Source: Pontibacter mucosus
GTDB taxonomy: Bacteria > Bacteroidota > Bacteroidia > Cytophagales > Hymenobacteraceae
Direction: 5' to 3'
Length of the DNA stretch: 64,000 bases
Assembly (NCBI RefSeq): GCF_003054055.1
Contig: NZ_QBKI01000008.1
Location: 62,001 to 126,000, forward strand
The position numbers and the translations under genes were made by a program. Below the pieces are notes generated by a model that did not search any database, was not told the origin of the DNA, and saw nothing but the letters and a program-made list of their open reading frames with translations. Shown here piece by piece: positions 20,132 to 29,086 of this stretch; within the stretch, counting starts at the first letter, position 1; every line of letters begins with the position of its first letter.

Positions 20132-23100
20132 CTATTCCAGTGTAATCTCTAGGGCCAGGCCTCTTAGTTCGTGAATCAATACGTTGAATGATTCCGGTAT
20201 ATTCGGCTTTGGCAACACATCGCCCTTCACGATTGCCTCATAGGCTTTCGCTCGGCCGATCACATCGTCTGACTTCACTGTAAGAATCTCCTGCAGTACG
20301 TTAGAAGCACCGAAGGCCTCCAATGCCCACACCTCCATCTCACCAAAACGCTGGCCACCGAACTGGGCTTTACCACCCAACGGCTGCTGTGTAATCAGCG
20401 AGTATGGTCCGATAGAACGGGCGTGCATCTTGTCGTCTACCAGGTGACCCAGTTTCAGCATGTAAATAACACCTACTGTCACTGGCTGGTCGAACCTGTC
20501 GCCAGTCAAGCCATCGTACAGGTATGTGCGTCCGAAACGAGGCAAGCCTGCCTCTGCCAACTCAGCTGAAACCTGGTCTTCTGTAGCACCGTCGAAGATT
20601 GGAGTCGCATACTTGCGGCCCAGCTTCAAGCCTGCCCATCCCAATACAGTCTCATAGATCTGGCCAATGTTCATTCGCGAAGGTACACCTAGCGGGTTCA
20701 GCACGATATCCATCGGTGTTCCGTCCTCCAGGAAAGGCATATCCTCGTCGCGTACAATACGGGCAACGATACCTTTGTTACCGTGACGGCCAGCCATCTT
20801 ATCACCTACCTTCAGCTTACGCTTCTTGGCAATGTATACTTTGGCAAGCTGAACGATACCTGCTGGCAACTCGTCTCCAACTTCCAGCGTGAAACGCTCG
20901 CGCTTAAAGTGAGCGGAAACTATATTGCGGCGCTTGTTATAGTTTTTAACTAGCTCCACCAGCATGTTGTTGGTGTTCTCGTCCGTGGTCCAGTTCTCCA
21001 GAATCAGGTCTTTGAACATGTTCACCTCTTCCGGAACAGCGTAGTTGCTCTCGTCTTTGTAAAGGTTCTTCTCCGGGAACAATGCTTCTGTAATGTTCTT
21101 ACGGGAGAATTTAACACCTTTAGAGAGAATCTCGTCACCGAACTTGTGGCGTATGCCCTGAGAAGTTTTTCCTTCCAGCAGAGCAACCAGCTTATCTACC
21201 ATCACATTTTTAATGGCGGTAAGTTCCCTGGCATACTTCACCTTCAGTTCTTCAACTTCTTTCTTGGACTTTGCACGCAGGTTCTTGTCTTTCTTAGGAC
21301 GAGAGAACAGCTTGGTTTCAATAACCACACCATTCAGTGAGGGCGGTGCCTTAAGCGAGGCGTCTTTCACATCTCCGGCTTTATCCCCGAAGATGGCACG
21401 CAGAAGTTTCTCCTCCGGTGTTGGGTCTGTCTCACCTTTCGGTGTGATTTTACCAATCAGGATATCGCCTTCTTTTACCTCAGCACCAATTCTGATGATA
21501 CCATTCTCATCCAGGTTTCGAACCGCCTCCTCACTTACGTTAGGAATCTCTGAAGTCAGCTCCTCTTCGCCACGCTTCGTCTCACGAACCTCCAGTTCGA
21601 ACTCCTCAATGTGAATCGAAGTGAAGATGTCATCACGAACAACGCGCTCAGAGATAACAATCGCGTCCTCGAAGTTATACCCTTGCCAAGGCATGAACGC
21701 CACCTGCATGTTACGTCCGATGGCAAGCTCCCCATTATTGGTAGCATAGCCTTCGCACAGCGGCTGCCCTTTCGTCACGCGTTCCCCTGTCTTAACGATA
21801 GGAGTCAGGTTGATACACGTATCCTGGTTTGTTCTTCTGAACTTAACCAGCTTGTAGGTAACATACTCTGCGTCGAAGGAAACAAGTTTCTCTTCATCTG
21901 TCAGGTCATATTTTACTACAATCTTGTTTGCATCTACGAAGTCAATCACGCCATCGCCTTCTGCTACTACAAGCGCTCTGGAGTCAATGGCAGCTCTGCC
22001 TTCCAGGCCGGTACCTACAATTGGTGCTTCTGGCTTCAGCAGTGGCACAGCCTGACGTTGCATGTTCGATCCCATCAGGGCACGGTTAGCGTCGTCATGC
22101 TCCAGGAATGGAATCAGAGAGGCTGCAACTGATACAATCTGGTTAGGCGCGATGTCCATGTAAGTGTACCTGGTTGGCTCCTCCACAGGGAAGTCACCCT
22201 CAAATCGACCTTTCACCCTGTCGTTTACAAAGTTGCCATCGTCATCAATCAGCGCATTGGCCTGTGCAATGTAGTGCGTATCTTCCTCTTCAGCTGTCAG
22301 GTACTCAACCGTACCATCTACCTGCACTTTACCTTCAATCACCTTACGGTAAGGTGTCTCAATGAAGCCCATGTGGTTTACGCGGGCGTGCACGCAAAGC
22401 GATGATATCAGACCGATGTTCGGGCCTTCTGGTGTTTCGATAGTACACAAACGGCCATAGTGCGTGTAGTGAACGTCACGCACCTCGAAGCCGGCACGCT
22501 CTCTGGAGAGACCACCTGGTCCGAGAGCAGAAACGCGACGCTTGTGCGTTACTTCTGCCAGCGGGTTCGTCTGGTCCATGAACTGAGAAAGCTGGTTGGT
22601 ACCGAAGAACGAGTTGATTACAGACGATAAGGTACGAGCGTTGATCAGATCAACTGGTTTGAAGTCCTCATTGTCGCGCACGTTCATACGCTCTTTGATG
22701 GTACGGGCCATACGAGCCAGACCAACCCCAAACTGCGCATACAACTGCTCCCCTACCGTCCTTACACGACGATTGCTTAGGTGGTCAATATCATCCACTA
22801 CAGCCTTAGAGTTTATCAAACCAATCAGGTACTTCACGATCAGTACGATATCCTCATTAGTCAGAACCTTGGCATCCCAGTTTGTATCCAGGCCAAGTTT
22901 CTTGTTAATTCTGTAGCGCCCTACCTCACCCAGATCATAACGCTTGTCAGAGAAGAATAGCTTCTGAATAATGTCACGTGCCGTTTCCTCGTCCGGAGCT
23001 TCTGTGTTACGAAGCTGACGATAGATTTGCTCGACCGCTTCTTTCTCAGAGTTAGAGTTATCCTTCTGCAGCGTGTTATAGATAATGGCGTAGTCCGCAA

Positions 23101-24004
23101 TGTTAACGTTCTCGCGGTGCAGGATAATTGACTGCACGCCAGAGTCAAGTATAACATCTATATCATCCGGAGTGATTTCCGAGTCACGCTCCAGAAGCAC
23201 TTCGTTACGGTCAATAGAAACAACTTCACCTGTATCTTCATCCACAAAGTCTTCTGTCCATGTTCTGAGAACACGGGCAGCTAGCCTGCGGCCAATAGAG
23301 TTTTTCAGGGTATTCTTATCTGCCGGCACCTCCTCTGATAAGCCAAACAAGTCAAGAATATCCTTATCTGTACCATAGCCAATTGCGCGAAGCAAGGTAG
23401 TTACAGGGAATTTCTTCTTACGGTCGATGTAAGCATACATGACGTTGTTCACGTCGGTGGCAAACTCAACCCAAGATCCCTTGAAAGGAATAATTCTGGC
23501 AGAATAAAGTTTTGTACCGTTGGTGTGCTTGCTTTGCGCAAAGAACACGCCCGGAGAACGGTGCAACTGAGATACGATGACACGCTCAGCCCCATTGATC
23601 ACAAAGGAGCCCTTTTCTGTCATGTATGGGATGTTGCCCAAGAATACCTCCTGCTCTATTGTTTCAAAATCTTCGTTATCTTCATCATTACAGATCAAGC
23701 GAAGTTTTGCCTTAAGCGGAACAGAGTAAGTTAGTCCTCTGTCGATGCATTCATCTACAGAGTATTTTGGAGGGTCTATATGATAGTCGATAAACTCCAG
23801 TACGAAGTTTTCGCGTGAATCTGAGATAGGAAAGTTCTCGGCAAACACCTTAAACAGCCCTTCTTGCGCCCTATTTTCAGCCGGAGTTTCCAGCTGAAAG
23901 AAATCCTGGAATGATTTCACCTGCACATCTAGGAAGTCAGGATAGTCAATCACGGGCCTGATAGAGGCAAAATTGATTCTCTCTGTCGTCTTATTCTTAG
24001 CCAA
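20132..24004 (-). CDS. rpoB: RNA polymerase beta subunit
   Basis: The protein has 1290 residues. The rifampicin pocket reads [20 protein letters not shown] followed by [20 protein letters not shown], with the residues equivalent to E. coli Q513, D516, H526 and S531 unchanged, so it looks rifampicin-sensitive. C-terminal signatures [18 protein letters not shown] and [20 protein letters not shown] are present. It is separated from rplL by 160 bases that hold a terminator-like structure and from rpoC by 100 bases with a hairpin. Confidence 0.98.
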   Translation of the reverse strand: MAKNKTTERINFASIRPVIDYPDFLDVQVKSFQDFFQLETPAENRAQEGLFKVFAENFPISDSRENFVLEFIDYHIDPPKYSVDECIDRGLTYSVPLKAKLRLICNDEDNEDFETIEQEVFLGNIPYMTEKGSFVINGAERVIVSQLHRSPGVFFAQSKHTNGTKLYSARIIPFKGSWVEFATDVNNVMYAYIDRKKKFPVTTLLRAIGYGTDKDILDLFGLSEEVPADKNTLKNSIGRRLAARVLRTWTEDFVDEDTGEVVSIDRNEVLLERDSEITPDDIDVILDSGVQSIILHRENVNIADYAIIYNTLQKDNSNSEKEAVEQIYRQLRNTEAPDEETARDIIQKLFFSDKRYDLGEVGRYRINKKLGLDTNWDAKVLTNEDIVLIVKYLIGLINSKAVVDDIDHLSNRRVRTVGEQLYAQFGVGLARMARTIKERMNVRDNEDFKPVDLINARTLSSVINSFFGTNQLSQFMDQTNPLAEVTHKRRVSALGPGGLSRERAGFEVRDVHYTHYGRLCTIETPEGPNIGLISSLCVHARVNHMGFIETPYRKVIEGKVQVDGTVEYLTAEEEDTHYIAQANALIDDDGNFVNDRVKGRFEGDFPVEEPTRYTYMDIAPNQIVSVAASLIPFLEHDDANRALMGSNMQRQAVPLLKPEAPIVGTGLEGRAAIDSRALVVAEGDGVIDFVDANKIVVKYDLTDEEKLVSFDAEYVTYKLVKFRRTNQDTCINLTPIVKTGERVTKGQPLCEGYATNNGELAIGRNMQVAFMPWQGYNFEDAIVISERVVRDDIFTSIHIEEFELEVRETKRGEEELTSEIPNVSEEAVRNLDENGIIRIGAEVKEGDILIGKITPKGETDPTPEEKLLRAIFGDKAGDVKDASLKAPPSLNGVVIETKLFSRPKKDKNLRAKSKKEVEELKVKYARELTAIKNVMVDKLVALLEGKTSQGIRHKFGDEILSKGVKFSRKNITEALFPEKNLYKDESNYAVPEEVNMFKDLILENWTTDENTNNMLVELVKNYNKRRNIVSAHFKRERFTLEVGDELPAGIVQLAKVYIAKKRKLKVGDKMAGRHGNKGIVARIVRDEDMPFLEDGTPMDIVLNPLGVPSRMNIGQIYETVLGWAGLKLGRKYATPIFDGATEDQVSAELAEAGLPRFGRTYLYDGLTGDRFDQPVTVGVIYMLKLGHLVDDKMHARSIGPYSLITQQPLGGKAQFGGQRFGEMEVWALEAFGASNVLQEILTVKSDDVIGRAKAYEAIVKGDVLPKPNIPESFNVLIHELRGLALEITLE

Positions 24005-24063
24005 AGCTTTGGAATTTTACGTTTATAATCAGTTTCAAGCACACAGAGTCCAAAACAGCTGTG

Positions 24064-24141
24064 GGCAAAAAAAAGATTCAATTACCTTGAATCTGTATAC
24101 AAACAGGAAAAGACCTGACGAATTTGCCAGGTCTACCTGTT
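24064..24141 (-). terminator. Double hairpin / attenuator between rplL and rpoB
   Basis: Transcription leaving rplL first meets a hairpin with stem AGACCTG/CAGGTCT, extended by AACAGG/CCTGTT across one bulge (24102-24141). It then meets AGATTCAA/TTGAATCT (24074-24094), followed on the minus strand by eight T. The second has the full form of a Rho-independent terminator. Since rpoB has no clear promoter of its own here, partial read-through (attenuation) would set the ratio of ribosomal protein to RNA polymerase. Confidence 0.65.
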
Positions 24142-24164
24142 CTCGGTATGTTGATAAAGCGAGA

Positions 24165-24545
24165 TTATTTTACCTCCACTTCAGCACCAGCTTCTTCTAG
24201 AGACTTCTTCAGTGAATCTGCTTCGTCTTTCGCTACACCTTCTTTCAGTGTTTTCGGAGCACCGTCAACCAGCTCTTTTGCCTCTTTCAGGCCAAGACCA
24301 GTAAGCTCTTTTACAAGCTTAACTACTGCTAGTTTCTGAGCACCAGCTGACTTAAGGATTACGTCAAAAGATGTTTTCTCTTCTGCAGCAGCTCCTCCTT
24401 CAGCAGCACCACCACCAGCAACCATCACTGGAGCAGCAGCAGCAGGCTCAATGCCATACTCATCCTTAAGAATAGTAGCTAGTTCGTTAACTTCTTTAAC
24501 AGTCAAGTTTACTAACTGCTCAGCGAATGCTTTCAAATCTGCCAT
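24165..24545 (-). CDS. rplL: 50S ribosomal protein L7/L12
   Basis: This is the stalk protein that recruits translation factors. Its 126 residues comprise an N-terminal dimerisation part ([20 protein letters not shown]), an Ala/Gly-rich hinge around 35-55, and the C-terminal factor-binding domain with [20 protein letters not shown]. It follows rplJ by about 40 bases. Confidence 0.98.
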   Translation of the reverse strand: MADLKAFAEQLVNLTVKEVNELATILKDEYGIEPAAAAPVMVAGGGAAEGGAAAEEKTSFDVILKSAGAQKLAVVKLVKELTGLGLKEAKELVDGAPKTLKEGVAKDEADSLKKSLEEAGAEVEVK

Positions 24546-24587
24546 TTTTATAGAAATTAAAAGTTACTTATTGATTACGTTTTTAAA

Positions 24588-25112
24588 TTATTCTTTTTCT
24601 GATAATGTTTTCAAGATACCCGCTAGCTTACCGCCGCTGCTCTGAAGGGCAGAAACCACATTCTTAGCAGGCGACTGAAGAAGACCGATGATATCGCCAA
24701 TAAGCTCATCCTTAGACTTAATCTCGGATAGTGTCTTCAGCTGCTCTTCGCCAATGAAAAGGCCACTGTCGATGTAAGCACCTTTCAGCAAAGGGAGCGT
24801 ATTGCCTTTCTTTCTGAAGTCTTGGATCAGTTTCGCAGGTGCATTGCCTGACTCTTTCGAGAACAGGATACCGGAAGCGCCCTTTAAAACATTCTCAAGC
24901 GCAGCAGTGTCGGCTTCTAAAGTATCTAGCGCTTTCTTGATAAGTGTATTTTTGTACACTTTGTATTCGATGCCACGATCGAATGCCATTCTTCTGAACG
25001 CGTTGATGCCGGCCACACTCATGGTAGACGCATCAGTAATATAGAAGTAGTTGGTATTAGCTAACTTCTCGCTCAGGTCTTTTACAATTATCTCTTTTTC
25101 TTCCCTGGTCAT
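24588..25112 (-). CDS. rplJ: 50S ribosomal protein L10
   Basis: L10 anchors the L7/L12 stalk and in E. coli represses its own operon. I chose the start MTREEKEIIVKDLSEKLANT (174 residues); the longer frame would overlap rplA. The family core FRRMAFDRGIEYKVYKNTLI is present and the C-terminal helix LQSSGGKLAGILKTLSEKE provides stalk-dimer binding. Confidence 0.96.
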   Translation of the reverse strand: MTREEKEIIVKDLSEKLANTNYFYITDASTMSVAGINAFRRMAFDRGIEYKVYKNTLIKKALDTLEADTAALENVLKGASGILFSKESGNAPAKLIQDFRKKGNTLPLLKGAYIDSGLFIGEEQLKTLSEIKSKDELIGDIIGLLQSPAKNVVSALQSSGGKLAGILKTLSEKE

Positions 25113-25116
25113 TTTC

Positions 25117-25809
25117 TTAGATAGTTGCGTTCTTGTCAACGATTACGGCCGGGCTCATTGTGCTGGACAATGTGATGCTCTTGATGTATGTACCTTTAGC
25201 TGAGGATGGCTTCAGACGGTTCAGTGTCTGTATTACCTCATTCGCGTTTGCAGCAAGCTGCTCAGCAGAGAAGGAAACTTTACCAACGCTGGTGTGGATG
25301 ATACCGGTCTTGTCAACTTTGAAGTCGATCTTACCTGCTTTCACCTCTTTTACAGCTTTTGCTACGTCCTGTGTAACGGTGCCCGACTTAGGGTTTGGCA
25401 TCAGGTTACGAGGACCCAGGATTCTACCCAAACGACCAACTTTGGCCATAACCGCAGGCATCGTGATGATAACATCTACATCAGTCCAGCCTTTTTCGAT
25501 TTTCTGGATATAGTCATCAAGACCTACGTAGTCAGCACCCGCATCCTTAGCTTCCTGCTCTTTATCAGGAGTAACCAACGCAAGTACCTTTACTTCTTTA
25601 CCAGTTCCGTGAGGCAGTGTAACAATACCACGCACCATTTGGTCGGCTTTACGTGGGTCCACGCCTAAACGTACATCAATATCTACAGAGGCGTCAAACT
25701 TCGTAAAGGTAATTTCCTTTACTACTGCGGCTGCATCTGTTAGAGAATACTCTTTCGTTAGATCGGCTTTGGCTAAAGCCGCTTTTCTATTTTTTGAAAT
25801 TTTCGCCAT
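25117..25809 (-). CDS. rplA: 50S ribosomal protein L1
   Basis: L1 forms the mobile arm that handles E-site tRNA. The 230-residue protein shows the signature [20 protein letters not shown] with [20 protein letters not shown], and starts [20 protein letters not shown]. It lies between rplK and rplJ with 13 and 4 bases of spacing. Confidence 0.98.
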   Translation of the reverse strand: MAKISKNRKAALAKADLTKEYSLTDAAAVVKEITFTKFDASVDIDVRLGVDPRKADQMVRGIVTLPHGTGKEVKVLALVTPDKEQEAKDAGADYVGLDDYIQKIEKGWTDVDVIITMPAVMAKVGRLGRILGPRNLMPNPKSGTVTQDVAKAVKEVKAGKIDFKVDKTGIIHTSVGKVSFSAEQLAANANEVIQTLNRLKPSSAKGTYIKSITLSSTMSPAVIVDKNATI

Positions 25810-25822
25810 TTTCCTTCAAATG

Positions 25823-26266
25823 TTATTCGCTCCACGGAGCTGTGCCAGAAACTGTAATCCCCATGCTTCTTGCTGTACCTGCTACCATTTTCATGGCTGA
25901 CTCCAGTTTGAAAGCATTCAGGTCAGGCATCTTCGTTTCGGCGATCTCTCTTACTTGATCCCATGTCACCGAACCCACCTTGTTACGGTTAGGCTCTTTG
26001 GAGCCGCCTTTCACTTTGGCAGCATCCATCAGCAACACTGGAGCAGGTGGAGTCTTAACAACGAAGTCAAAAGACTTGTCTGCATAAATTGTAATCAAAA
26101 CTGGTAACACTTGGCCAGCCTTATCCTGGGTTCTAGCATTAAACTGCTTACAGAACTCCATGATGTTAAGACCCTTAGAACCAAGTGCAGGTCCAACCGG
26201 TGGCGATGGATTCGCTGCACCTCCCTTTATCTGAAGTTTCAGATAACCTTTAATTTCCTTTGCCAT
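25823..26266 (-). CDS. rplK: 50S ribosomal protein L11
   Basis: L11 belongs to the GTPase-associated centre, the binding site of thiostrepton. The 147-residue protein has the proline-rich N-terminal domain ([20 protein letters not shown]) and a C-terminal rRNA-binding domain ending [15 protein letters not shown]. It follows nusG by 13 bases. Confidence 0.98.
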   Translation of the reverse strand: MAKEIKGYLKLQIKGGAANPSPPVGPALGSKGLNIMEFCKQFNARTQDKAGQVLPVLITIYADKSFDFVVKTPPAPVLLMDAAKVKGGSKEPNRNKVGSVTWDQVREIAETKMPDLNAFKLESAMKMVAGTARSMGITVSGTAPWSE

Positions 26267-26279
26267 TAATATGTATTTA

Positions 26280-26840
26280 CTAGGATTCTTTTTCTACCTG
26301 CATGTAGTTCAGCTCAACCGGTGTATTTCTTCCGAAAATCTTCACCATCACGTTGAGTTTCTTACGCTCTTCAAACACCTCTTCAACAGTGCCTGAGAAA
26401 CCGCTGAACGGACCATCCATTACTTTCACAATCTCCCCTACTACAAATGGAGTATCCAGCACTTCCGCCTGCTCTTCTGCCTCATCTACAGTACCTAGTA
26501 TTCTATTTACCTCAGATTGGCGCAATGGCACCGGCTTCTTACTTGGGGAGCCTTTTTCATCTGTTCCCAAGAAACCAATTACTCCCGGAGTACTGATGAT
26601 GATGTGCTCGGCTTCACCATGGGAGAGATCCGCATGAACAAGAACATAACCTGGAAAAAAGCTACGCTCTCTGATTCTCTTCTTTCCGCCACGCATTTCG
26701 TACACTTTCTCTGCAGGAATTAGTACCTGAGGCACGTAATCCTGAAGACCGTGGCGCATTATCTCGTTTTCAAGGTAAGACTTCGCTTTCTTCTCCTGCC
26801 CACTAACGGCGCGCACTACATACCACTTTAAATCAGCCAT
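26280..26840 (-). CDS. nusG: Transcription termination/antitermination factor NusG
   Basis: NusG binds RNA polymerase and couples it to S10 or Rho. The 186-residue protein has the NGN domain ([20 protein letters not shown], then [14 protein letters not shown]) and a C-terminal KOW domain ([20 protein letters not shown]). Length and domains match housekeeping NusG rather than a specialised NusG paralogue. It lies between secE and rplK. Confidence 0.98.
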   Translation of the reverse strand: MADLKWYVVRAVSGQEKKAKSYLENEIMRHGLQDYVPQVLIPAEKVYEMRGGKKRIRERSFFPGYVLVHADLSHGEAEHIIISTPGVIGFLGTDEKGSPSKKPVPLRQSEVNRILGTVDEAEEQAEVLDTPFVVGEIVKVMDGPFSGFSGTVEEVFEERKKLNVMVKIFGRNTPVELNYMQVEKES

Positions 26841-26851
26841 GCAACTCTAAT

Positions 26852-27043
26852 TTAAAACTGGTTGTAAAACCACGACAACACAGTGTCGAACCCAAAGTCC
26901 ATAACACCTACTATCAAGGCAAAAATCAAAGAACCGATCAACACCAACACTGAGCTATTTTGCAACTCCGCGTATGAAGGCCAGGAGACCTTGTTCTTCA
27001 TCTCTTCTACAGTGTCGTTGATATAGGTTCTTATATTGCTCAT
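26852..27043 (-). CDS. secE: Protein translocase subunit SecE
   Basis: This short SecE has 63 residues: an amphipathic cytoplasmic helix (VEEMKNKVSWPSYAELQNSS) followed by one membrane segment (VLVLIGSLIFALIVGVMDFG) and the short tail DTVLSWFYNQF. It stabilises SecY. It lies between tRNA-Trp and nusG, the usual tRNA-Trp-secE-nusG linkage. Confidence 0.96.
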   Translation of the reverse strand: MSNIRTYINDTVEEMKNKVSWPSYAELQNSSVLVLIGSLIFALIVGVMDFGFDTVLSWFYNQF

Positions 27044-27071
27044 GGCTTTGATTACCAGATAGTGAAAATTG

Positions 27072-27144
27072 CACGGGTGGAGAGACTCGAACTCCCAGCC
27101 AACGGTTTTGGAGACCGCTACTCTACCAATTGAGCTACACCCGT
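27072..27144 (-). tRNA. tRNA-Trp (anticodon CCA)
   Basis: The 73-base cloverleaf starts ACGGGTGTAGCTCAATTGG. The anticodon stem-loop reads CGGTCTCCAAAACCG with CCA at the centre, and the T arm contains GGGAGTTCGAGTCTCTC. The acceptor stem ACGGGTG pairs with CACCCGT. The 3' CCA is not encoded. It precedes secE on the same transcript. Confidence 0.95.
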
Positions 27145-27176
27145 AAAAAAATGCACGCCAATTTTTTATTGGAGTG

Positions 27177-27207
27177 CAAATTTATTCATAAGTTTTATGA
27201 AAACAAA
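27177..27207 (-). promoter_or_regulatory. Bacteroidota-type promoter for tRNA-Trp-secE-nusG
   Basis: On the minus strand TTTG (27204-27207) and TAAATTTG (27177-27184) are 19 bases apart, an exact consensus match. The TTTG lies in the arm of the tuf terminator hairpin. Downstream, an imperfect hairpin (27154-27176) followed by a T run lies between the start site and the tRNA. Confidence 0.65.
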
Positions 27208-27241
27208 CCCGATCCTAAAAAAACTTTTAAGACCGGGTTTG
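27204..27241 (-). terminator. Terminator after tuf
   Basis: A stem CAAACCCG/CGGGTTTG with additional inner pairing lies ten bases after the tuf stop and is followed on the minus strand by a T-rich stretch. A second imperfect hairpin (GCACTCCAAT pairing with ATTGGCGTGC) with seven T lies just beyond, so termination may be two-step. Confidence 0.7.
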
Positions 27242-27251
27242 CAACATAATA

Positions 27252-28439
27252 TTAGTCAAGAATCTCAGTTACCTGACCGGCACCTACTGTTCTACCACCC
27301 TCACGGATAGCGAAACGAAGGCCTTTCTCCATCGCAACAGCGTTGATCAGGTTTACCTCGATAGTGATGTTGTCACCTGGCATAACCATTTCTACGCCTT
27401 CTGGCAGCATAATCTCGCCAGTTACGTCTGTGGTTCTGAAGTAGAACTGTGGACGGTACTTGTTGAAGAATGGAGTATGACGGCCACCCTCTTCTTTAGA
27501 AAGTACGTAAACCTCAGCTTTGAATTTAGTGTGAGGCTTAACAGAGCCTGGCTTACAGATTACCATACCACGACGGATATCAGTTTTCTCGATACCACGC
27601 AGCAGCAGACCTACGTTGTCACCAGCTTCACCTCTGTCAAGGATTTTGCGGAACATTTCCACACCAGTAACTGTAGACTTCAGGTTCTCAGCACCCATAC
27701 CCAGGATCTCAACAGGATCACCAGAGTTGATTACACCACGCTCGATACGGCCTGTAGCAACAGTACCACGTCCTGTGATTGAGAACACGTCCTCAACTGG
27801 CATCAGGAATGGAAGGTCTACCAGACGCTCTGGAAGCGGAATCCAGTTGTCAACAGCGTCCATCAGTTGCTCGATAGTAGCAACCCACTTCGGATCGCCG
27901 TTCAGGCCACCAAGAGCTGAACCCTGGATAACTGGGATATTGTCACCGTCGAAGTCATAGAAAGAAAGCAGCTCGCGGATTTCCATTTCAACCAGCTCAA
28001 GAAGCTCTGGGTCATCCACCATGTCTACTTTGTTCATGAACACTACCAGCTGAGGTACACCTACCTGACGAGCAAGAAGGATGTGCTCACGAGTTTGTGG
28101 CATAGGACCATCTGTAGCAGCTACCACAAGGATAGCACCGTCCATCTGAGCAGCACCAGTAACCATGTTCTTCACATAGTCAGCGTGACCAGGGCAGTCA
28201 ACGTGCGCGTAGTGACGATTCACAGTAGCATACTCTACGTGAGATGTATTGATAGTAATACCTCTTTCTTTTTCTTCAGGAGCGTTGTCAATTGAAGAGA
28301 AGTCACGCATCTGAGCAAGACCTTTATTTGCCAGCACTGTAGAAATAGCTGCCGTCAAAGTAGTTTTGCCGTGGTCAACGTGACCGATAGTACCGATATT
28401 TACGTGCGGTTTGGAACGGTCAAATGTTTCTTTAGCCAT
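27252..28439 (-). CDS. tuf: Translation elongation factor Tu
   Basis: This GTPase delivers aminoacyl-tRNA to the ribosome. The 395-residue protein has G1 [11 protein letters not shown]2 near [14 protein letters not shown]3 [11 protein letters not shown] and G4 NKVDMVDD, followed by the two beta barrels; it ends [13 protein letters not shown]. It follows three tRNA genes on the same strand, a tRNA-tuf arrangement, and shares their promoter at about 29.0 kb as far as the sequence shows. Confidence 0.98.
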   Translation of the reverse strand: MAKETFDRSKPHVNIGTIGHVDHGKTTLTAAISTVLANKGLAQMRDFSSIDNAPEEKERGITINTSHVEYATVNRHYAHVDCPGHADYVKNMVTGAAQMDGAILVVAATDGPMPQTREHILLARQVGVPQLVVFMNKVDMVDDPELLELVEMEIRELLSFYDFDGDNIPVIQGSALGGLNGDPKWVATIEQLMDAVDNWIPLPERLVDLPFLMPVEDVFSITGRGTVATGRIERGVINSGDPVEILGMGAENLKSTVTGVEMFRKILDRGEAGDNVGLLLRGIEKTDIRRGMVICKPGSVKPHTKFKAEVYVLSKEEGGRHTPFFNKYRPQFYFRTTDVTGEIMLPEGVEMVMPGDNITIEVNLINAVAMEKGLRFAIREGGRTVGAGQVTEILD

Positions 28440-28512
28440 TGTATGATATTAAATTAAGGTTAAAACGTTTAAGTATCTGTCGCGCTTTTAATATTACACG
28501 TAACGGACTCTG

Positions 28513-28584
28513 AGCCAACGATGGGAATTGAACCCACGACCCCTTCCTTACCAAGGAAGTACTCTACCCCTGAGCTACGTCGGC
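28513..28584 (-). tRNA. tRNA-Thr (anticodon GGT)
   Basis: The 72-base cloverleaf starts GCCGACGTAGCTCAGGGG. The anticodon arm CTTCC-TTGGTAA-GGAAG has GGT at its centre, and the T arm reads GTGGGTTCAATTCCCAT. The acceptor stem GCCGACG pairs with CGTTGGC, including one G-U pair. Confidence 0.95.
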
Positions 28585-28695
28585 TTATACTAGAGCTCAT
28601 CAGAAAACAATATCCCTATTTACACTAAAAAGGAAGCTCATCTGCATGAATTTCCTCCTCCAGTCCTTGGTAATAAATATTTCCTGACAATAAAG

Positions 28696-28768
28696 AGCGG
28701 GAGACGAGGTTCGAACTCGCGGCCTATAGCTTGGAAGGCTATCGCTCTACCAACTGAGCTACTCCCGC
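28696..28768 (-). tRNA. tRNA-Gly (anticodon TCC)
   Basis: The 73-base cloverleaf starts GCGGGAGTAGCTCAGTTGG. The anticodon arm ATAGC-CTTCCAA-GCTAT has TCC at its centre, and the T arm reads GCGAGTTCGAACCTCGT. The acceptor stem GCGGGAG/CTCCCGC is perfect. It lies between tRNA-Thr and tRNA-Tyr. Confidence 0.95.
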
Positions 28769-28853
28769 TTTTTTTGATTTAGAATGAGAAACAGCCGAAC
28801 AACTGAACACAGACTCACTTATTCAAGTCCTCAGCTATTTGCTCATTATCTTG

Positions 28854-28937
28854 TGGGGAGAGCAGGATTCGAACCTGCGAAGTCATTACAACAACGGAGT
28901 TACAGTCCGTCCCATTTGGCCGCTCTGGAATCTCCCC
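28854..28937 (-). tRNA. tRNA-Tyr (anticodon GTA)
   Basis: This is an 84-base class II tRNA with a long variable arm. It starts GGGGAGATTCCAGAGCGG. The anticodon arm ACGGA-CTGTAAC-TCCGT has GTA at its centre, and the T arm is GCAGGTTCGAATCCTGC. The acceptor stem GGGGAGA/TCTCCCC is perfect. It is the first gene of the tRNA-tuf transcript. Confidence 0.95.
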
Positions 28938-29018
28938 GAAACTAATTTCTACATTAAATTAGCAGAACTACCCTTAGATGTTCGCCGCTTTCGCCGCGCT
29001 GCTTGTTCTAAGGAGATG

Positions 29019-29049
29019 CAAAATTAAGCCCTTTTTGTTTCAAGTCAAA
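29019..29049 (-). promoter_or_regulatory. Bacteroidota-type promoter for tRNA-Tyr-Gly-Thr-tuf
   Basis: On the minus strand TTTG (29046-29049) and TAATTTTG (29019-29026) are separated by 19 bases, an exact consensus match about 80 bases upstream of tRNA-Tyr. The region just downstream is free of other genes, which leaves room for a tRNA 5' leader. Confidence 0.75.
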
Positions 29050-29086
29050 TATTCGGACAAAAAAATGCGAAAAAATTTCTCCCGCC

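Noticed and set aside
22500..22700. Rifampicin-resistance changes in rpoB
   Set aside because: The usual resistance positions carry the sensitive residues.
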